DNA of 18,715 nucleotides from DAOVQB01 sp023128935 (lineage in GTDB: Bacteria > Eisenbacteria > RBG-16-71-46 > CAIMUX01 > WJJG01). The DNA lies in the NCBI GenBank assembly GCA_030628905.1, contig DAOVQB010000075.1, forward strand, positions 1 through 18,715, in the 5' to 3' direction. Each line of letters starts with the position of its first letter. Positions within the stretch are counted from its first letter, which is position 1. The notes below the pieces were generated by a model. The model was not told where the DNA came from, searched no databases, and was given only the letters and a program-made list of their open reading frames with translations. Made by a program: the position numbers and the translations under genes. Positions 14,238 to 18,715 of the stretch are shown here, piece after piece.

Positions 14238-17200
14238 TCAATGCCCTCCCTCTCCGCAGGACTCATCGATCACACCCAACTCCAGCGCGATCCTCTCCAG
14301 GCCAGACGACCGGGCACCTTTCAGTAGAACGACATCACCGTCATCAAGGTGCCGGCGAAGAAGATCGATGGCGTCTTCCACGCTTGCGCACCAGAAAGTT
14401 TCTTCCAAGCCTGCCCCTTGGGCTTCCGGAATGCAGGTGCGGGCCTCGGGCCCCACAAAAAAACCGGTATCACAGAAGCCCGCGGCCCGCCCAATCTCTC
14501 TGTGTCGTGCATCTGATGACTCGCCCAGCTCTTGCATCCCTCCAAAGACAAAGATCTTGCGCCCGCCGGCTTCAATCCCCTCCAAAAACCGCAGGTTATA
14601 CAGCGTGGACTCAGGCGACGCGTTGTACATATCCAGAAGCCAGGTCACCCTACCTGCACGCATCGGCTGAAGCCTCCCGGGCAGGGCAGCAACCTGCTCC
14701 ATGACACGCGCATCCACGCTCTCGACGCCCAGCGCCCGTAACACCGCGAGGGCAGCCAGTGCCGCGCGCGCCCCCCCCTCTCCCAAAAGCTGCAAGTGCA
14801 AGGGCGCGGGGAAACCTGCAATGGCGAGCCGGGTGCCATCCAGGCCATAGGAGATCTCGGTGGCCCGGATGTCGGATGCCTCTGTGCGCCCAAAGCGCAC
14901 AAGGCGACCGTTCCAACGCTCCGCGACCGCTTGCTCCAATTGAGGATCGTCATCCGGAATCACCAAGGCACCACCCGGCGAGAGGCCCGTGAGGATCTCC
15001 AGCTTGGCCTTGAGTACACCTTCGCGCCCACCCAGAAAGCCCTCGTGGGCATACCCGACGCAGCTGATGACGGCCACATCCGGCCGCGCCAGACGACTCA
15101 GGGTCTCAATCTCACCAGGGTGGTTGGTGCCCATCTCCAAGACCGCCCACTGCACGCCCGGGCGCAGGGTGAGCAGCGTCCAGGGAAGGCCGATCTCGTT
15201 GTTCCGATTGCCCACCGTGCCGATCACATTCCCCAGCGGTCGCAGGAGGGCGAGGATCATTTCCTTGGTGGTCGTCTTGCCGCTCGACCCTGTAACGGCC
15301 ACCACCCGGGGATTGACCTGTAAGCGCAGCCCCGCTGCCCAGCGCTGCATGGCCTCCAGTGTGTCGTCAACGATGATATGGAGTCCCGGGGACGTCACGC
15401 GTTCGCCGCCCGCAGTTTCCGCCGGCGCCTTTGCAGGCCCTGCCTTCCCGCGCACTGCTTCCGCCGGCGCCTCCACGACGCGGCCCCATCGAGCACGCTG
15501 GGCTAAGGCTGCCTGCGCCCCCGCGGCAAAGGCAGCCGCGATAAAGTCGTGGCCATCGACACGCCTTCCAGGAAGCGCGATGAACACCTCCCCACCAGAG
15601 ACCTCCCGGCTGTCGAGGGCCACCCCGGAGGCCAGGCACGAGGAAATCACAGCCCACTGCTCTGGCGATACACCTGCCACTTCTCCCCCGGTCATCCGGA
15701 CAATGGCTCCGAGCGACCAGGGGCTCACTGCATCCGACGCTCGCGCAGAGCAGTCCGTCGCGCAGCATCCCACTGTGGCGCCGTTCTCGCCTGCCATCTT
15801 CTGCGGCCGTTCACCGGTACGCCCTGGCTGCGAAGCCCGCTGCACATACGGAGCCAACAGATCGCGCAGCACCTCACGGTCATCGAACGGCTCAACACGA
15901 TCCCGGAAAACCTGGACGCTCTCTGAGCCCCTGCCCGCTGCCACCAGGAAATCCCCCGCCCCGGCTGCCTCAACGGCTCGCGTCAGCGCCTCTCGCCGGT
16001 CGAGAACCACCTCCCAGGAAGCCGAGCAACCCTCCATGCCACGCGCCACTTGCGCGGCGATATCGGCGGGATCTTCTGAGCGCGGATTATCGCTGGTTAG
16101 GATGACGTGATCGGCCAGCTCCCCGGCAATCCGGCCCATTGGCGCACGCTTGCTCGCATCGCGATCCCCGCCACACCCGAAGACCATGACTACACGCCCA
16201 GATCCCAGGGACCGCACGGCTTTGAGAAGCCGCTGCAGCCCATCGGCCGTGTGCGCATAGTCCACGATAACCGTAAACGGCTGGCCCTCCCGGATCATTT
16301 CGAAGCGACCCGGAATCGCCTGCGCCGTGGCCAACCCCCGCATGATCTCCCGGGGCGCGATTTCGAGCGCGTGGGCGATCGCACTCGCTGCCAGCAGGTT
16401 CTCGGTGTGAAAGCGTCCCATGAGGGGTACCTTCGCGCGCGCGCGTATGCCTTCAAAACTGATATCCAGTGTCATGCCGTCGGACTGCATCCGGCTTTTC
16501 AGGAGACGCACACCAGCATCCGCGCCAAGGCCGAATGTCACGCACCGCCCCGTGCGGCTGCCCGCCAGGCGGCGACCGAGCGGATCATCGATGTTGAACA
16601 CTTCTTTCACAGCCGCCCTCTCCAAGGGCCCGCCCCGCGTGGCCCGATCAAACAGCCGGGCCTTTGACGCCACATACGCTTCCCGATTCCCGTGGAAGTC
16701 CAAGTGATCGGCTGACACATGCGTCATGGCAACCGCCCGGAACTGCGTGCCGAAAATGCGATCCTGCCGCAGCGCATGCGAGGAAACCTCCACGATCACG
16801 TCCTGCACGCCGCTGCGCCGCAGATGGGCCAGCGTCTCCTGAAAAACCGGGGCTTCGGGCGTGGTCGGCTGCCAAGCGCGGTATGCTTCCTCTCCCGACT
16901 CTCCGGCGCCCGCGGGCATCCCGATCCAGGATTCGAGAACGGTTCCCTCCCCCTTGATCCCCAGCGTGCCTGCCGCCACCGCACGCCTGCCGGTGGCCGC
17001 AAGAATGTGGCGCAGCAGCCATGTGGTACTCGTCTTGCCATCGGTGCCGGTAATACCCACCAGGGCGAGGTCTCGGCTAGGTTCACTGTGAAAGAGCGCC
17101 GCGATGAGCCCCATGACCTGTCTGGCCGATCGGGCGTGGAGCACGGCACTGCCCTCAGCCGGGTGCGCCCCAAGCGGCTCATGACCCTCCACGATGAAAG

Positions 17201-17405
17201 CTACTGCCCCGCGGCTGCGCGCCTCGCTGATGAAGCACCGGCCGTCGGTACGCTCCCCCGGAATGGCAAAGAAGAGATCCCCCGGCCGCACACGCCGGCT
17301 GTCATAGCTCAGCCCCTCGATAATCAGCCCCGGCGGGGTCTCCGGCGGAATAACCCAAAACCCGCCCGGAACATGAACTACTAGTTCATCGAGTCTGACA
17401 GGCAA
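14238..17405 (-). CDS. murEF: Fused MurE-MurF: tripeptide ligase plus D-Ala-D-Ala ligase
   Basis: This single 1055-residue frame joins two successive cytoplasmic ligases. Residues 1-523 are MurE, which adds meso-diaminopimelate to UDP-MurNAc-dipeptide. They carry SYDSRRVRPGDLFFAIPG (33-50), P-loop GITGTDGKTSTT (117-128), TTPEA (181-185), VDYAHT (381-386), GCGGDRD (410-416) and the DAP-specific DNPR (439-442). The usual GKGHE is GRGSE (491-495), keeping the Glu. Residues 563-1050 are MurF, which adds D-Ala-D-Ala. They carry LDSREV (597-602), GSSGKTTT (706-713), GNRNNEIGLP (732-741), EMGTNHPGEI (757-766), YNASPEST (927-934) and LLKGARSSGLE (1027-1037). A linker of about 40 residues (524-562) with three cysteines joins them; M537 (15797) may be the old murF start but has only a weak ribosome site. 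The TTG start at 17405 has AAGGAG 5 nt upstream. It overlaps ftsI by 20 nt. Confidence 0.95.
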   Translation of the reverse strand: MPVRLDELVVHVPGGFWVIPPETPPGLIIEGLSYDSRRVRPGDLFFAIPGERTDGRCFISEARSRGAVAFIVEGHEPLGAHPAEGSAVLHARSARQVMGLIAALFHSEPSRDLALVGITGTDGKTSTTWLLRHILAATGRRAVAAGTLGIKGEGTVLESWIGMPAGAGESGEEAYRAWQPTTPEAPVFQETLAHLRRSGVQDVIVEVSSHALRQDRIFGTQFRAVAMTHVSADHLDFHGNREAYVASKARLFDRATRGGPLERAAVKEVFNIDDPLGRRLAGSRTGRCVTFGLGADAGVRLLKSRMQSDGMTLDISFEGIRARAKVPLMGRFHTENLLAASAIAHALEIAPREIMRGLATAQAIPGRFEMIREGQPFTVIVDYAHTADGLQRLLKAVRSLGSGRVVMVFGCGGDRDASKRAPMGRIAGELADHVILTSDNPRSEDPADIAAQVARGMEGCSASWEVVLDRREALTRAVEAAGAGDFLVAAGRGSESVQVFRDRVEPFDDREVLRDLLAPYVQRASQPGRTGERPQKMAGENGATVGCCATDCSARASDAVSPWSLGAIVRMTGGEVAGVSPEQWAVISSCLASGVALDSREVSGGEVFIALPGRRVDGHDFIAAAFAAGAQAALAQRARWGRVVEAPAEAVRGKAGPAKAPAETAGGERVTSPGLHIIVDDTLEAMQRWAAGLRLQVNPRVVAVTGSSGKTTTKEMILALLRPLGNVIGTVGNRNNEIGLPWTLLTLRPGVQWAVLEMGTNHPGEIETLSRLARPDVAVISCVGYAHEGFLGGREGVLKAKLEILTGLSPGGALVIPDDDPQLEQAVAERWNGRLVRFGRTEASDIRATEISYGLDGTRLAIAGFPAPLHLQLLGEGGARAALAALAVLRALGVESVDARVMEQVAALPGRLQPMRAGRVTWLLDMYNASPESTLYNLRFLEGIEAGGRKIFVFGGMQELGESSDARHREIGRAAGFCDTGFFVGPEARTCIPEAQGAGLEETFWCASVEDAIDLLRRHLDDGDVVLLKGARSSGLERIALELGVIDESCGEGGH

Positions 17406-18715
17406 GCTCTCTCCTTAGCACTGCATCCAAGCGGGCATGCTCTCTCCTCTGCACCGCATCCAAGCGGGCATGCGATGCTTCAGAAGAACCCGAGGCAACG
17501 CACAACGCACCAGGCTCGACCTCGGACCCGGGCGGCAGATCTTGCCGCACGACCCATCCGGTCCCGCGCACACCCACGGAAAGGCCCGCCTCGGTCAGGA
17601 GCGAAGCGGCGCGCCGCAACGATAGCCCACACACATCGGGAACGCTCACACGGTTGCGCCGGATTTCTCCACCCAGGGAGAGATGCACGATCGCGCCCCG
17701 CTTCAGCATCCGGTAGGGCTGGGGTTGGACACGCTGCACGCTACCACCCCGGCCCTCAAGCACCGTGATCAATCCAAGTCGCTGCAAAGCCTGCCGCGCC
17801 GCTTGTGGCTCCAGCCCCCTCACATCGGGAACGGCCACCCTGACATTTTTCGTCTTGGTCACCGCGGCAAGGTCCCAGTTTCCCTCTTGTAGAATCCAGA
17901 CCAGGTCCTTAATGATCTCTGTGAAGATGGGCACCGCCACATCGGATGCATGTAGGTCGCCCTTGCACAACAGACAGACCTGGCAGAGAATCCGCGGGTT
18001 TGAGCAGGGTGCGAACCCCACGAAGCTCAGGATGTGTTCATCCTTCGCATACGCGTTCCTTCTCTGGTCAAAGATCTGCGCGGTCCCTGTCTTGCCCGCG
18101 GGGCGGAACCAAGGAATCTCTGCGGCTCGCCCTGTGCCGTCCGTCACGACTGCGCGCATCAACCGGATCATGGTCTGGGCTGTCTCGGGGCTCATGGCCC
18201 TGCGGACCGCCTGGGGTTCGAAGCGCTGGACGACTCTGCCCTCACCGTCGAGGGCGGCTTTCACAAGCAGCGGTTTCATCAGAACGCCACCATTGGCAAT
18301 CGCGCCATAGGCAAGAGCCATCTGCAGCCCTGTGCAAGAGACCTCCTGACCATAGGCAACTGTAACCAACGACCGCTGTGACCAGTTGTCCTGCAGCGGA
18401 TGCGGAAGGAATCCAGGGGCCTCCCCGGCCAGATCAATTCCCGTCGGCACGCCAAAACCGAGAGCCTGGGCCGTGCGATAGCATGCGACCCAACCCGCGC
18501 GCTCGGCAATTCTCCCCGCCCCGATGTTCGACGAGTGGCTGAAGGCCTCCCTGGCACTCACGACCCCAAACGCGCGGTGATCGCGGATCCGACAACCACC
18601 CAACATCCGCTCGCCAGGACCGCAATCGAGCGTATCGTCCGGGGAGATGACGCCCGCTTCCAGCGCGGCTATGAAGGGCACCACCTTGAAGGTGCTGCCT
18701 GGCTCGTACTGGTCG
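17386..18715 (-). CDS. ftsI: Class B penicillin-binding protein FtsI with two PASTA domains (5' end beyond window)
   Basis: This is the transpeptidase that cross-links septal peptidoglycan in the periplasm, partnering with FtsW. The window starts inside the gene; 443 residues are visible. The catalytic motifs are all present: SxxK as GSTFK right at the edge (visible residues 6-10, nucleophile Ser7), SxN as SSN (61-63) in FSHSSNIGAG, and KTGT (208-211). Two PASTA domains follow (about 291-348 and 355-410), each starting with a VPDVxGL pattern. The tail after them contains two copies of an 11-residue sequence, HARLDAVxRRE, encoded by a tandem DNA duplication. A C-x2-C-x2-C cluster (CQVCLLC, about 244-250) lies late in the transpeptidase domain. 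The stop lies 20 nt inside murE. The N-terminal membrane anchor and dimerisation domain are missing only because of the window edge. Confidence 0.95.
   Translation of the reverse strand, partial: DQYEPGSTFKVVPFIAALEAGVISPDDTLDCGPGERMLGGCRIRDHRAFGVVSAREAFSHSSNIGAGRIAERAGWVACYRTAQALGFGVPTGIDLAGEAPGFLPHPLQDNWSQRSLVTVAYGQEVSCTGLQMALAYGAIANGGVLMKPLLVKAALDGEGRVVQRFEPQAVRRAMSPETAQTMIRLMRAVVTDGTGRAAEIPWFRPAGKTGTAQIFDQRRNAYAKDEHILSFVGFAPCSNPRILCQVCLLCKGDLHASDVAVPIFTEIIKDLVWILQEGNWDLAAVTKTKNVRVAVPDVRGLEPQAARQALQRLGLITVLEGRGGSVQRVQPQPYRMLKRGAIVHLSLGGEIRRNRVSVPDVCGLSLRRAASLLTEAGLSVGVRGTGWVVRQDLPPGSEVEPGALCVASGSSEASHARLDAVQRREHARLDAVLRRELACQTR
17406..17471 (+). repeat. 33-bp tandem duplication at the ftsI/murE boundary
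   Basis: Unit A (17406-17438) and unit B (17439-17471) match at 30 of 33 positions and lie head to tail without a gap. On the coding (minus) strand each unit starts ATGCCCGCTTGGATG and ends GGAGAGAGC. Each therefore contains a Shine-Dalgarno sequence that sits 5 nt before the start codon of whatever follows: the ATG of unit A for unit B, and the murE TTG for unit A. In the ftsI frame the repeat adds 11 residues twice. The three differences include the change that makes a TAA in unit A. Confidence 0.9.
17415..17438 (-). other. Possible leader mini-ORF in frame with murE
   Basis: ATG 17438-17436 is preceded by AGAGGAG at the same 5-nt spacing as the real murE site. It encodes MPAWMQC and ends at TAA 17417-17415, which is immediately followed by the GGAG of the murE ribosome-binding site. 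It shares the murE frame, so the TAA alone separates it from murE. If translated, it would bring a terminating ribosome onto the murE start. It may equally be a silent by-product of the duplication. Confidence 0.3.

Overview
The window is GC-rich bacterial chromosome and most of it is one long minus-strand division and cell wall (dcw) cluster. Reading in the direction of transcription from the right edge, the order is ftsI (5' end cut off by the window), a fused murE-murF, mraY, murD, ftsW, murG, murC, ftsQ, ftsA, ftsZ, then a radical SAM gene. Gaps are mostly 0-25 nt, with several overlaps, so this looks like a single transcription unit. It supplies the cytoplasmic muropeptide ligases (MurC, MurD, MurE, MurF), the lipid I and II enzymes (MraY, MurG), the septal glycan polymerase and transpeptidase pair (FtsW, FtsI), and the divisome core (FtsQ, FtsA, FtsZ). 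murB and ddl, often found between murC and ftsQ, are absent here.

MurE has the DNPR motif of meso-diaminopimelate ligases. FtsI carries two C-terminal PASTA domains. The left end holds a fragment of a FlgD-like C-terminal domain of the kind found on secreted proteins in FCB-group bacteria and related candidate phyla (Eisenbacteria, Latescibacteria, KSB1 and similar). Together these suggest an uncultivated diderm of that neighbourhood, but the phylum is an inference and is not proven by this window.

To the left of the dcw cluster, rpmB (ribosomal protein L28) lies convergent to the radical SAM gene, with a good sigma70-type promoter. Further left (about 240-1730) is a small accessory patch. 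It holds an apparently intact MNT/HEPN toxin-antitoxin pair with its own promoter, a decayed C-terminus of a DUF4143-type ATPase, a broken DDE transposase fragment, and an orphan FlgD-like C-terminal domain abutting that fragment. At the extreme left edge a secreted or lipid-anchored protein begins on the minus strand with a strong Shine-Dalgarno site and runs out of the window.

The most unusual features are the MurE-MurF fusion with an altered GKGHE motif, a 33-bp tandem duplication at the ftsI/murE boundary that copies the murE ribosome-binding site and creates an in-frame mini-ORF, an arginine-rich tail on MurG, a divergent FtsW, and a cysteine cluster in FtsI. No tRNA, rRNA, CRISPR array or intact insertion sequence was seen.
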